A DNA stretch of 64,000 nt from Saccharopolyspora erythraea NRRL 2338. Its GTDB lineage: Bacteria > Actinomycetota > Actinomycetes > Mycobacteriales > Pseudonocardiaceae. The notes under the pieces are model-generated. The model was not told the origin of the DNA, ran no database searches, and saw nothing but the letters and a program-made list of their open reading frames with translations. Positions 1 through 9,783 of this stretch are shown here, piece by piece. The stretch is taken from the NCBI RefSeq assembly GCF_000062885.1, contig NC_009142.1, positions 186,001 to 250,000 of the forward strand, read 5' to 3'. How positions within the stretch are numbered: position 1 is the first letter of the stretch; the number at the start of each line of letters is the position of its first letter. A program made the translations under genes and the position numbers.

Positions 1-617
1 TTCTCGGCCACGTCCTTCTCAAGCGTGGCCCGCACGAGCGCGGCGGCGAGCCGGGCCAGGTCCTTGTCACCGACCAGCTCGGCGAGCCGCTTCGCGTCCT
101 CGGGCAGGCCGACCTTCTTGGCGCCGGAGAGGGCCTTCTTGTCGAAGTAGGGGCGCAGCTCCGGCCAGACGGCCTGGGCCTCGCGGCAGAAGATGTCCGC
201 GCCGACCGGTCCGAGGCCCTTGACCTCCTGCAGCTTGCTCTTGAGCGCCTTGATGCCGCCTCCGGCCTCGTCGCGCAGCTTGCGCAGGTCGCCCCGGTAG
301 CGGTCGAGCAGGTACTCGGCGCCGTCGCCCAGCGAGGTCGCCGTGCTCTCGTCGTAGCGGACGTAGTGCCCGCGGCCGAGGGCGTCCACCCGCTGCTGCC
401 AGGTCGCGTCGCGCATCTTCTGCGGGGTGCCGAACTCGGCCAGCTCCCGCGCGGCCGACACCGCGATGCCGGCCTTGATCCGCGTGGACAGCAGCACCGA
501 GAGCACCAGCAGCCGGTAGAGCGGGGCGGGCTTGTCCTCGAGCTTGATGCCCGCCTCCTCGGCGTACGTGGTGCCCGCCCGGTCGAGCAGGTCGCGCACG
601 GCGGTCTTCGTCGACAT
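1..617 (-). CDS. HhH-GPD endonuclease III-like protein (C-terminus beyond window)
   Basis: The frame opens at ATG 615-617 behind a strong ribosome site (GGAGGTGGG) and runs off the left edge with no stop, so about 205 residues are visible. A helix-hairpin-helix segment (KGLGPVGAD) and flanking helices resemble the endonuclease III/HhH-GPD fold of base-excision DNA glycosylases. The lysine that follows the hairpin glycines in EndoIII (GRKT) is not evident; the sequence reads GAD there. No Fe-S cysteine cluster is visible in the part present. A DNA-repair or DNA-binding role is inferred from the fold only, and catalysis is doubtful. It is divergent from the cupin regulator at 713. Confidence 0.6.
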   Translation of the reverse strand, partial: MSTKTAVRDLLDRAGTTYAEEAGIKLEDKPAPLYRLLVLSVLLSTRIKAGIAVSAARELAEFGTPQKMRDATWQQRVDALGRGHYVRYDESTATSLGDGAEYLLDRYRGDLRKLRDEAGGGIKALKSKLQEVKGLGPVGADIFCREAQAVWPELRPYFDKKALSGAKKVGLPEDAKRLAELVGDKDLARLAAALVRATLEKDVAE

Positions 618-699
618 CGGTTCCCACCTCCCTTTCCGCGTCTACCCGGCTCGTGCCGTGGGCACACTCCGGCCACGCGCGTCGGCGCGGAAGTCGACC

Positions 700-705
700 T
701 ATGGT
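700..705 (+). promoter_or_regulatory. -10 element TATGGT, leaderless promoter
   Basis: TATGGT ends 7 nt before the GTG at 713, so transcription would start at or next to the start codon. No ribosome site is needed and none is clear. No convincing -35 is visible. Confidence 0.5.
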
Positions 706-712
706 GGGTGGC

Positions 713-1306
713 GTGTCGGATCAACCGGAAACCCCAAACGGCTCAGCGGGTCAGGCGCTGGCCGGTCTGGGCGGCCGGATCGGCCGCCTGCGCACCGAGC
801 GCGGCCTCGACCAGGCGACCCTGGCGCGGCGGGCCGAGTTGGAGCAGACGCACCTGGCCGGTGTCGAGTCCGGCACCGCGACGCCGTCGCTGCCGGTGCT
901 CGCGCAGCTCGCCGAGGCGCTCGACGTCGGTCTCTCGGAGCTGTTCACCGACGCCAGGCCCGGGCCCGCGGCGGTGGTGCTGCGCGGCGACGAGGTGCCG
1001 TCGGTCGACGACGGCGGCATGTCGGTGCAGGTCCTGACGCCGCGCGCGGTGATCCCCGGCCTCTACGCGGCGCGGTACCGGCTGTCGTCGGCCAGCTCCG
1101 CAGTGCGCCCGGTCCGCCACGTGGGCCACGACTGGCTCTACGTGCTCAGCGGTGAGCTGCACGTGGAGTTCGAGTCGGACTCCACGACGCTGCGGGCGGG
1201 CGACAGCGTGAGCTTCAGCTCGAAGGTCCCGCACAAGCTCTCCGCGGTGGGCGGGCAGGACGCGGAGTTCCTCGCGGTCGGCGCGACCCTGCTCACGCCG
1301 ACCTGA
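713..1306 (+). CDS. XRE-family regulator with C-terminal cupin domain
   Basis: A 197-residue protein. Residues about 22-77 form an XRE helix-turn-helix (GGRIGRLRTERGL followed by QATLARRAEL). Residues about 125-190 form a cupin beta-barrel containing H-V-G-H-D-W and a GDSVSF turn. This is the common HTH_3 plus Cupin_2 regulator layout, in which the cupin binds a small ligand. GTG 713 is chosen because a TATGGT hexamer lies just upstream; ATG 701 overlaps that hexamer and ATG 653 has no ribosome site. Its target is unknown. It is convergent with the HAD phosphatase, with only 6 nt between the stop codons. Confidence 0.8.
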   Translation: MSDQPETPNGSAGQALAGLGGRIGRLRTERGLDQATLARRAELEQTHLAGVESGTATPSLPVLAQLAEALDVGLSELFTDARPGPAAVVLRGDEVPSVDDGGMSVQVLTPRAVIPGLYAARYRLSSASSAVRPVRHVGHDWLYVLSGELHVEFESDSTTLRAGDSVSFSSKVPHKLSAVGGQDAEFLAVGATLLTPT

Positions 1307-1312
1307 CGCCGG

Positions 1313-2125
1313 TCACCACCAGCGTTCGAGCACCTGCGCCACACCGTTGTCGTTGTTGGTGGCGGTCACCTCGTCGGCGACCGCCAGGGCCGCCTCGTGG
1401 GCGTTGCGCATCGCGACGCCGTGGCCCACCCAGGAGAGCATCGGCACGTCGTTGGGCATGTCGCCGAAGGCGATGACGTCCGCCTGGTCCACCCCGAGAT
1501 CGGCGGCGACCGTGCGCAGCCCGCTCGCCTTGTCCACCCCCGCGGCCGAGAACTCGATTATCCCGGCGCCGGTGGAGTAGGTCATCTCCAGCCGGTCGCC
1601 GACGACCTCCTCGGCGATCGCCGCCATCTGGGCGCTGTTCATCGCGTCGTGCAGCACCAGCAGCTTCACCGCGGGCTTGCCGACGAGCTCGTCGGGGGCG
1701 GCGACGTGGATGTCGGAGTTGGCCCAGACCTGCAGGAAGCCCTCCTCGGCGAGGAACTGCTCGTGCACGCGGTCGTGGGCGCCGCCGGTCGTGCGCTCCA
1801 CCGCGACGGCGCAGCCGGGCATCTCGTGGTGCAGCTCGTGCACCACGTCGTGCAGCGTCACGGTGTCGATCTCGGTGCTCGCGAGCACCGCGTCGGCCTT
1901 GGTGTCGTAGAGCACGGCGCCGTTGGCGCACACCGCCACCCCGGACACGCCGAGCCCGGCCACCACCGACGGCATCCAGCGCGGCGGCCTGCCGGTCACC
2001 AGCACGAAGGGGACGTCGTCGGCCACGACCCGCCGCACCGTCGCGGCGGTGCGGGAGCTCACCCGCTCCATCGAGTCGAGCAGCGTCCCGTCGACGTCCG
2101 AAGCCACCAGGCCAGGTTTGCGCAC
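1313..2125 (-). CDS. HAD-superfamily Cof-type phosphatase
   Basis: A 270-residue cytoplasmic hydrolase with all four HAD motifs: DVDGTLL (residues 10-16, nucleophile D10), TGRPP (motif II), the lysine in VDKASGL (motif III) and GDMPND near residue 221 (motif IV, Mg2+ site). The insertion between motifs II and III fits the C2B cap of the Cof/SupH subfamily, which dephosphorylates sugar phosphates and similar small metabolites. The substrate cannot be read from sequence. The start is GTG at 2125; a CAGGAT hexamer lies 6 nt upstream, so it may be leaderless, though this is a weaker -10 than those listed for other genes. Confidence 0.85.
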   Translation of the reverse strand: MRKPGLVASDVDGTLLDSMERVSSRTAATVRRVVADDVPFVLVTGRPPRWMPSVVAGLGVSGVAVCANGAVLYDTKADAVLASTEIDTVTLHDVVHELHHEMPGCAVAVERTTGGAHDRVHEQFLAEEGFLQVWANSDIHVAAPDELVGKPAVKLLVLHDAMNSAQMAAIAEEVVGDRLEMTYSTGAGIIEFSAAGVDKASGLRTVAADLGVDQADVIAFGDMPNDVPMLSWVGHGVAMRNAHEAALAVADEVTATNNDNGVAQVLERWW

Positions 2126-2200
2126 GGCACCATCCTGCCCGGTCGCGGCCGCGCGCCGGACGGGGGTCCGGCCACGTCCCCGCCGCAGTCGATCACCCGA

Positions 2201-2206
2201 TACGGT
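2201..2206 (+). promoter_or_regulatory. -10 element TACGGT, leaderless promoter
   Basis: TACGGT ends 7 nt before GTG 2214. The spacing implies a leaderless transcript. Confidence 0.5.
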
Positions 2207-2213
2207 CAGAGGC

Positions 2214-3086
2214 GTGCGCGTAGGAATCGTGATTCTGCCCGAGCACCGGTGGTGGGCGGCTGAACCGCTGTGGCGGATGGCGGAGGAGTACGGCTTCGCC
2301 CACGCCTGGACCTACGACCACATCGGCTGGCGGCCCGGCCTGGAGCGGCCCTGGTTCGACGCGGTCACCACGCTGACCGCGGCGGCGACGGTGACCAGCA
2401 CGCTGCGCATCGGCACCTTCGGGTCGTCGCCGGACTTCCGCCACCCGGTGCACTACGCACGCCAGCTCACCGCGCTCGACGACATCTCCGACGGCCGCCT
2501 CACGCTCGGCCTCGCCGCCGGCGGCGTCGACTTCGACGCGCACGTGCTCGGCGGCTCGGAGCTGCCCGCGAGCGCGCGGGTGGACCGCTTCGCCGAGTTC
2601 GTGGAGGTGCTGGACCAGGTCCTGGTGCACGACAGCACGACCTACCGCGGCGAGTACTTCACCGCCGTGGACGCCCGGCGCGCGCCGGGCTGCGTGCAGC
2701 CGCCCCGGATGCCCTTCGCCATCGCCGCCAACGGCACCCGGATGATGCGCCTGACCGCCAGGTACGGCCGGGGCTGGATCGCGGCCGGCGGCTACACCGA
2801 CGACCTGAACACCTGGTGGCGCGCGGTGGCCGACCTGTCGATGCGCTTCACCGACGTCGTGGCCGAGGAGGGCGGCGACCCGGCGCGCATCGACCGGTAC
2901 CTGTCGCTGGACGCTGCGCCGGTCTACTCGCTGTCCAGCGTGGAGTACTTCCGCGAGGTGGTGGGCCGGGCCCACGAGCTGGGCTTCACCGACGTGATCA
3001 GCCACTGGCCGCGGCCGGAGGAGCCCTACGCGGGCAAGGAGTCCACAGTGGAGGAGATCGCCTCCGAGGTGCTGCCGGAGCTGTGA
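2214..3086 (+). CDS. LLM-class F420-dependent oxidoreductase
   Basis: A 290-residue luciferase-like (bacterial luciferase/F420 oxidoreductase) TIM-barrel protein. Family marks include the N-terminal strand RVGIVILPEH, the TYDHIGW segment, the LTALDDISDGR segment typical of LLM enzymes, and the LGLAAGG turn that lines the cofactor phosphate. Actinobacterial members use F420 or FMN for hydride transfer to varied substrates, and none can be assigned here. The start is GTG 2214, chosen because TACGGT sits 7 nt upstream. It is divergent from the HAD phosphatase and convergent with the amidase. Confidence 0.85.
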   Translation: MRVGIVILPEHRWWAAEPLWRMAEEYGFAHAWTYDHIGWRPGLERPWFDAVTTLTAAATVTSTLRIGTFGSSPDFRHPVHYARQLTALDDISDGRLTLGLAAGGVDFDAHVLGGSELPASARVDRFAEFVEVLDQVLVHDSTTYRGEYFTAVDARRAPGCVQPPRMPFAIAANGTRMMRLTARYGRGWIAAGGYTDDLNTWWRAVADLSMRFTDVVAEEGGDPARIDRYLSLDAAPVYSLSSVEYFREVVGRAHELGFTDVISHWPRPEEPYAGKESTVEEIASEVLPEL

Positions 3087-3117
3087 CGGGCTCGGACGGG
3101 CGCGCTGGTACCGGCGC

Positions 3118-4218
3118 TCAGTTCAGGGCGGCGGAGCGGATCTCGTCGAGCCGGTCGTAGGCCAGCTGGCCTGGGCAGAGCGTCTGTCCGACATCGCGGT
3201 GGGCGAAGATCGCAGGCAGCCGGACGGCCGCGCCCGGCGGGTGCAGCGACCCCTCGCCGCCGGTCGACACCAGCTCCACCGCGGAGTCCGGCGCGACCCC
3301 CGACTCGCGGAGCTTCCAGCCGATGATGGCGCCCGCGGCGGTGAGCGCGTCGGAGGTGGGGACGACGTCCTGGAAGTTGCCGAGCATCGCCACCCCGAAG
3401 GTGTTCGGGTTGAAGCCCATCGCGTGACCGCCGATCACGTCGCGCTCCAGTCCCTGCGCCCGGCCTTCGAAGATGGTGCCGCACTTGTCGACCAGCGCGT
3501 GGTAGCCGATGTCGCCCCAGCCCAGGTGCACCGCGTGGTACTCGAAGATGCCGCGCACGATCGCGGCGGAGTCCGCGCAGCCGTAGTCGTTGGTACCCGC
3601 CGTGTGGTGCACGGTCGCCGCCCTGGTCTCGGTGGGCTGCGGCGTCCACTTCATGTTCCGCTCGTCGGCACCCCAGTCGGCGCGCCGGACCAGCGGCGGC
3701 GGGGCGGACGCGTGCCGCGGCGTCGCGGTGGTGGACGACGGCGCCTCGGGGACCGGCGAGGGAGCGGCGCTCGGTTCGGCTGAGCGGCCCGCCGGGGCCT
3801 TGGGCGCAGCGGCGACCGGCGTCCTGCCGAGTGACGGCCGGAGGGCGACCAGCCGCAGCTCACCGGTCACGTCGTCGCCGCCGCGGGTGGCCCGGACCTG
3901 AACACCGGTCGTGCGGCCGGTCCACACCGGCTCGCTGCCCCGCGCGGAGGTCAGCTCGGCTTCGGTCCACGCGCCCCAGCCGCCCTCGGTCAGCGGCCGC
4001 AGCTCGACCCGGTCGGGAGCCTCGCCGGACCAGGTGAGCCCGACCATGCTGAACGGCTGGTCGAGGCGCACCTCGCGCTGCCCGCCGCGGCTCGGCGTCT
4101 CGCCCAGCGGCACGACCGCCGTGCCCCCGGCAGGTGCCTCCGGCGGCTCGGCCCGCACGCTCGTGGCAAGCGCGGCGGTCAGCAGCAGGACGCACGGGAA
4201 GCTCAGCCCCAGACGCAT
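3118..4218 (-). CDS. Secreted PGRP-type N-acetylmuramoyl-L-alanine amidase
   Basis: A 366-residue exported protein. A signal peptide covers residues 1-23 (cut near VRA-EPP). A beta-rich region follows, then a Pro/Ala/Ser linker at about 140-175, then a C-terminal Amidase_2/peptidoglycan-recognition domain. The domain opens with the PGRP signature RRADWGADE near residue 178. It carries the zinc-ligand pair region VHHTAG (H204/H205) and the C-terminal AHRDV and TLCPG motifs that supply a histidine and a cysteine. The family cleaves the lactyl-amide bond between muramic acid and the stem peptide. The enzyme would act outside the membrane in wall turnover. A GAGGTG ribosome site precedes ATG 4218. 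It appears monocistronic. Confidence 0.9.
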   Translation of the reverse strand: MRLGLSFPCVLLLTAALATSVRAEPPEAPAGGTAVVPLGETPSRGGQREVRLDQPFSMVGLTWSGEAPDRVELRPLTEGGWGAWTEAELTSARGSEPVWTGRTTGVQVRATRGGDDVTGELRLVALRPSLGRTPVAAAPKAPAGRSAEPSAAPSPVPEAPSSTTATPRHASAPPPLVRRADWGADERNMKWTPQPTETRAATVHHTAGTNDYGCADSAAIVRGIFEYHAVHLGWGDIGYHALVDKCGTIFEGRAQGLERDVIGGHAMGFNPNTFGVAMLGNFQDVVPTSDALTAAGAIIGWKLRESGVAPDSAVELVSTGGEGSLHPPGAAVRLPAIFAHRDVGQTLCPGQLAYDRLDEIRSAALN

Positions 4219-4309
4219 GGCGGCACCTCAGCTCGCTCTCGGCGGACCTGGCGAGTATCGAGTGCCGGATCGGTGACCGCCGACCTCGCGAACCCCGAAG
4301 AGTGACCCG

Positions 4310-5563
4310 CTACGCGGGCAGGTTGGGTCGGCCGTGTGACGGCGCGGGCTCGTGCCTGGCCGCTTCCGGCGGCCGGTGGATCGGCGGGTGCATGCGGAAG
4401 TGCGCCACCGCCGCCGCGATCAGGAACGCGATGCCCAGCAGCGTGTAGGCGTTGCCGACGATCTGCTGCGAGAACGTCCAGTCCAGCTCTCGGTCGTCGG
4501 TGTTGGGCAGGAACCACTGCGGGCCGACCAGCACGGTCAGCGCGCCGAGCCCGGTCGACAGCAGCACCCCGTACCAGCGGTGGCGCACCGACATCGCGAA
4601 CAGCAGCGCCAGCACCGGTCCGGCCCACACCCAGTGGTGCGACCACGAGATCGGCGAGACCAGCAGCACCAGGACCGCGTTGACCATCAGCGCCAGCGGC
4701 ACGTTGCGCACCCGCAGGGCGTAGCGGATGCCGAGCACGGCCAGCGCCAGCAGCACCAGCGACCCGGCGACCCACAGCACGTTCAGCGGGAGCCCGGTCA
4801 GCTCCTGCTTGGCCAGCAGGCTGCGCAGGGTGAGGTTGCCCGCGTAGACGGTGCCCAGGGAGTCGCCGGTGGACAGCATCTTGTCCAGCCACCAGTCGGC
4901 GGAGTCGTCGGGCGCGGCCAGCAGCCCCAGCAGCACGGTCGCGGCGAAGGTGACGCCTGCCACCGCGGCGGCGCGGAAGTCCCGGCGCAGCAGGAACAGC
5001 AGCAGGAAGCCCAGCGGGGTCAGCTTGATCGCCGCCGCGATGCCCACGAGCAGACCGCGCGGCCACCGGGTGCGCGGCAGCAGGCAGTCCGCGGCGACCA
5101 GCGCCATCAGCACCAGGTTGATCTGGCCGTAGTTGAGCGTTTCCCGGGTCGGCTCGATCAGCGTGAGCAACGGCATCAGCACGGCGGTCACCACGGCGAC
5201 CTGCCCGGCGCGGTTGGCCAGGTAGGTCGACGAACGCGCGAGCGAGTACGCCGTGAGCAGGAGCGCCAGGTGCGAGCACACCGCGACGGTCACCACCGCC
5301 GCGTCCGAGGACATCCAGGTCAGCGGGGTGAACAGGATCGCCGCGAACGGCGGGTAGATGAACGGCAGCGTGCCGGAGTCGGGGCTCTCGGGCGTGAGGT
5401 CGTCGCCGTACACCTCGTGGCCGGTCAGCCACGCGCGGGCACCGAGCCGGTAGATGTCGGTGTCCATGTAGCCGCGGGTGTCGATCCAGTGCACGAACCA
5501 GATCGACAGGACCTGGAGGACGATCGCCGTGGCCAGCAGGTAGCGCTCGCGCGTGCGGGTCAC
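4310..5563 (-). CDS. GT87 (DUF2029) polyprenyl-phosphate-dependent mannosyltransferase-like membrane protein
   Basis: A 417-residue polytopic membrane protein of the GT-C fold with roughly 10 hydrophobic spans. The early loop DTDIYRLGARAW carries the acidic residues expected of GT87 enzymes. The WPRGLLVGIAAAIKLTP and LVSPISWSHHWVW segments are family hallmarks. Mycobacterial relatives are alpha-(1,2)-mannosyltransferases acting on lipoglycans with polyprenyl-phospho-mannose as donor; the acceptor here is unknown. GTG 5563 is preferred to the upstream in-frame start because GGAGGG and GAGG lie upstream and the N-terminal extension is Pro/Arg rich. The gene resembles the GT87 gene at 29822. Confidence 0.8.
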   Translation of the reverse strand: MTRTRERYLLATAIVLQVLSIWFVHWIDTRGYMDTDIYRLGARAWLTGHEVYGDDLTPESPDSGTLPFIYPPFAAILFTPLTWMSSDAAVVTVAVCSHLALLLTAYSLARSSTYLANRAGQVAVVTAVLMPLLTLIEPTRETLNYGQINLVLMALVAADCLLPRTRWPRGLLVGIAAAIKLTPLGFLLLFLLRRDFRAAAVAGVTFAATVLLGLLAAPDDSADWWLDKMLSTGDSLGTVYAGNLTLRSLLAKQELTGLPLNVLWVAGSLVLLALAVLGIRYALRVRNVPLALMVNAVLVLLVSPISWSHHWVWAGPVLALLFAMSVRHRWYGVLLSTGLGALTVLVGPQWFLPNTDDRELDWTFSQQIVGNAYTLLGIAFLIAAAVAHFRMHPPIHRPPEAARHEPAPSHGRPNLPA

Positions 5564-7185
<1,622 letters not shown>

Positions 7186-7188
7186 CGC

Positions 7189-9150
7189 GTGACCGACCGG
7201 ACCACTGAAGCCCCAACCGCGGCGGCGGGGGAGAGCAAGCTCAGCGACGTCGCGTCGGTGCGCGCCGGCGGTTCGCAGGTGGCCGCCGAGCAGGTGCTCC
7301 AGCGCGTCGTGTTCCCCCGCGACGAGGACCCGCTGGACGTCCGTGCGCTCTACATCGACGAGCCCGAGACGCTGTCCAGCTCGGCCACCGTCGTCTCGCG
7401 GCGCTCGGTGCGGGTCCCCTCGCACAGCAAGCTCTCGTTCGCCTCGTACTTCAACGCCTTCCCGGCCAGCTACTGGAAGCGCTGGACGAAGGTCAGCGAG
7501 GTCGTGCTGCGGCTGAAGGTCAGGGGGGCCGGTCGGCTCGACGTCTACCGCTCCAAGCCCAACGGTGACAGCGTGCACCTGCAGGGCACCCACGTCAGCA
7601 GCCAGGACACCTGGACCGACCTGGAGTTCCGGGTGTCGCTGGCGCCGTTCGAGGACGGCGGCTGGATCTGGTTCGACGTGTTCACCAACGACGCCTCGCT
7701 GGAGGTCGACGAGGCGGCGTGGACCACGGACCTGGATCTGCCCCGGCAGAAGGTCGTCGTCGGCACCACCACCATCCGCCCGGCCGACTGCGTGACCGCG
7801 CTGAAGACGCTGGGCGAGGACCCGCAGGTCCTCGACGTCGTGGAGCGCGTCGTGGTCGCCGACCAGGGCCCGCAGAAGATCCGCGACACCGAGGGCTTCG
7901 ACGAGGCCGCCGCCCGGCTCGGCGACAAGCTGCAGGTGATCGAGCAGGCCAACCTCGGCGGTGCCGGAGGCTTCGGCCGGGTGATGTACGAGGGCGTCTA
8001 CAACTCCGACGCCGAGCAGGTCATGCTGATCGACGACGACATCGCGCTGGAGCCCGACGGCGTGCTGCGCGCGAACGCCTTCGCCCGCGCGTCGTCGCAG
8101 CCGGTCATCGTCGGTGGCCAGATGCTCAACCTGCAGGCCCGCTCGCGCCTGCACACCATGGGCGAGGTCGTCGACATCGGCGGCGCGATGTGGCGGCCGG
8201 CGCCGGGCGCGGTGACCGACCACGACTTCGCCAAGAAGCCGCTGCGCCGCAGCAAGAAGCTGCACCAGCGCGTCCACGCCACCTACAACGGCTGGTGGAT
8301 GTGCCTGTTCCCGCGCGAGGTCATCGAGCGCACCGGCCTGCCGCTGCCGCTTTTCATCAAGTGGGACGACGCGGAGTACTCGCTGCGCGCCGGCGGCCAC
8401 GGCTACCCGACGGTGACGCTGCCGGGTGCGGCGATCTGGCACATGCCGTGGACCGACAAGAACGACGCGACCGACTGGACCGCGTACTTCCACACCCGCA
8501 ACCGCCTGATCCTCGCCGCGCTGCACAGCCCGGACGAGGTGAAGGTCCCGATCGTCAAGCAGGGCCTCAAGCTGGCGCTGCGCCACCTGCTGTCGATGGA
8601 GTACTCGACGGTCGCGGTGCAGCAGAAGGCCCTGGAGGACTTCATGGCCGGGCCGGAGGGGCTCTTCGAGTCCCTGCGCACGGCGCTGCCCGAGGTCCGC
8701 GAGCTGCGCAAGCACTACGAGGACGCCCAGACCCTGCCGTCGGCCCGGGAGTTCCCGCCGCCGTCGGCCGACCCGGTGATGGCCGAGGGGCTGCTCAAGC
8801 CGCCGGTGAACCCGGCGGTGATCGCGGCCCGCGCGTCCAAGGCGCTGCTGCACAACCTCAAGGAGCCGAACCGGGAGGCCGCCGACCGGCCGCAGCTCAA
8901 CGTGCCCGCCGCCAGCGCCCGCTGGTTCCTGCTCGGCAACCTCGACAGCGCGACGGTGTCCAACGCCGACGGCAGCGGGGTGGCGTTCCGCCGCCGCAAC
9001 CCGGAGGAGTTCCGCAAGCTCGGCCTCCGGGCGCTGGCCAACTACCGCAGGCTCGGCCGGGAGTGGTCCAGGCTGCGGGAGGCGTACCGTGCGGCCCTGC
9101 CCGAACTCACCAGCGCCGAGTCCTGGAAACAGGTCTTCGACCAGAAGTGA
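7189..9150 (+). CDS. glfT2: Bifunctional galactofuranosyltransferase GlfT2
   Basis: A 653-residue GT2-family enzyme that polymerises the arabinogalactan galactan with alternating beta-(1,5) and beta-(1,6) galactofuranose residues from UDP-Galf at the inner membrane face. An N-terminal beta-sandwich contains FATYFNAFPASYW-like sequence. The GT-A domain carries the metal-binding DDD at residues 282-284, the acidic pair in KWDDAEY near 393 and a histidine in AAIWHMPW. A helical C-terminal domain follows. Length and motifs fit Rv3808c (637 residues). Start GTG 7189 lies 3 nt after glf, so the two are translationally close and probably co-transcribed. Confidence 0.97.
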   Translation: MTDRTTEAPTAAAGESKLSDVASVRAGGSQVAAEQVLQRVVFPRDEDPLDVRALYIDEPETLSSSATVVSRRSVRVPSHSKLSFASYFNAFPASYWKRWTKVSEVVLRLKVRGAGRLDVYRSKPNGDSVHLQGTHVSSQDTWTDLEFRVSLAPFEDGGWIWFDVFTNDASLEVDEAAWTTDLDLPRQKVVVGTTTIRPADCVTALKTLGEDPQVLDVVERVVVADQGPQKIRDTEGFDEAAARLGDKLQVIEQANLGGAGGFGRVMYEGVYNSDAEQVMLIDDDIALEPDGVLRANAFARASSQPVIVGGQMLNLQARSRLHTMGEVVDIGGAMWRPAPGAVTDHDFAKKPLRRSKKLHQRVHATYNGWWMCLFPREVIERTGLPLPLFIKWDDAEYSLRAGGHGYPTVTLPGAAIWHMPWTDKNDATDWTAYFHTRNRLILAALHSPDEVKVPIVKQGLKLALRHLLSMEYSTVAVQQKALEDFMAGPEGLFESLRTALPEVRELRKHYEDAQTLPSAREFPPPSADPVMAEGLLKPPVNPAVIAARASKALLHNLKEPNREAADRPQLNVPAASARWFLLGNLDSATVSNADGSGVAFRRRNPEEFRKLGLRALANYRRLGREWSRLREAYRAALPELTSAESWKQVFDQK

Positions 9151-9198
9151 CCCCCGAACCACCGAGCCTGAGCGCTTAACCCAACCCCCGGAGACGAA

Positions 9199-9783
9199 GT
9201 GGCTGCAGACCTGACCACGGCGGCTCCTGCCGAACCGCAGGATTCCGCACAGACAGACGAGGCGAAGTCGACGGTCACCCCCGAAACCGTCGCGTTGCGC
9301 AAGGTGCAGGGCGCGCTGGCCAAGCCGCAGGTGGTCAAGGCCGCGCGTGCGATGTCGCTGTTCGGCGAGCACGCGGGTGGCTGGCTGGCCATCGGCGCCG
9401 TCGGTGCGCTGGTCGACCGCAAGCGCCGCGGTGAGTGGATCACCGCGGCCGCGGGCGTCGCCCTCGCGCACGGCGCATCCATCGGGGTCAAGCGGGTGGT
9501 GCGCCGGCGCCGCCCGGCGGACCCGCAGGTCGAGGTGCTGGTCGGCACCCCGAGCAAGCTGAGCTTCCCGTCCTCGCACGCGACGTCCACGACGGCCGCC
9601 GCGGTGCTCTACGGCGGGTTGACCGGCAAGAAGCTGACCCCGGTGCTGGTGCCGCCGATGATGGTCAGCCGTCTTGTCCTGGGGGTTCACTATCCGAGCG
9701 ACGTGGTCGCCGGTTCCGCGCTCGGCGGTGTCGTGGCGTGGGGCGTCCGGCGATTCATCAGACGGCGGAGGAACCGTGGCTGA
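9199..9783 (+). CDS. PAP2-family phosphatase, decaprenylphosphoryl-5-phosphoribose phosphatase candidate
   Basis: A 194-residue membrane-associated phosphatase with the three PAP2 signatures: K-R-V-V-R-R-R-R-P (from K98), PSSH (124-127) and SR plus GVHYPSD (157-168). It sits between glfT2 and ubiA, as Rv3807c does in M. tuberculosis, where the product is proposed to remove the 5-phosphate from decaprenylphosphoryl-5-phosphoribose before DprE1/DprE2 epimerisation. That role is inferred here from position. GTG 9199 has a GGAGAC ribosome site. The 3' end overlaps the start of ubiA by 8 nt. Confidence 0.88.
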   Translation: MAADLTTAAPAEPQDSAQTDEAKSTVTPETVALRKVQGALAKPQVVKAARAMSLFGEHAGGWLAIGAVGALVDRKRRGEWITAAAGVALAHGASIGVKRVVRRRRPADPQVEVLVGTPSKLSFPSSHATSTTAAAVLYGGLTGKKLTPVLVPPMMVSRLVLGVHYPSDVVAGSALGGVVAWGVRRFIRRRRNRG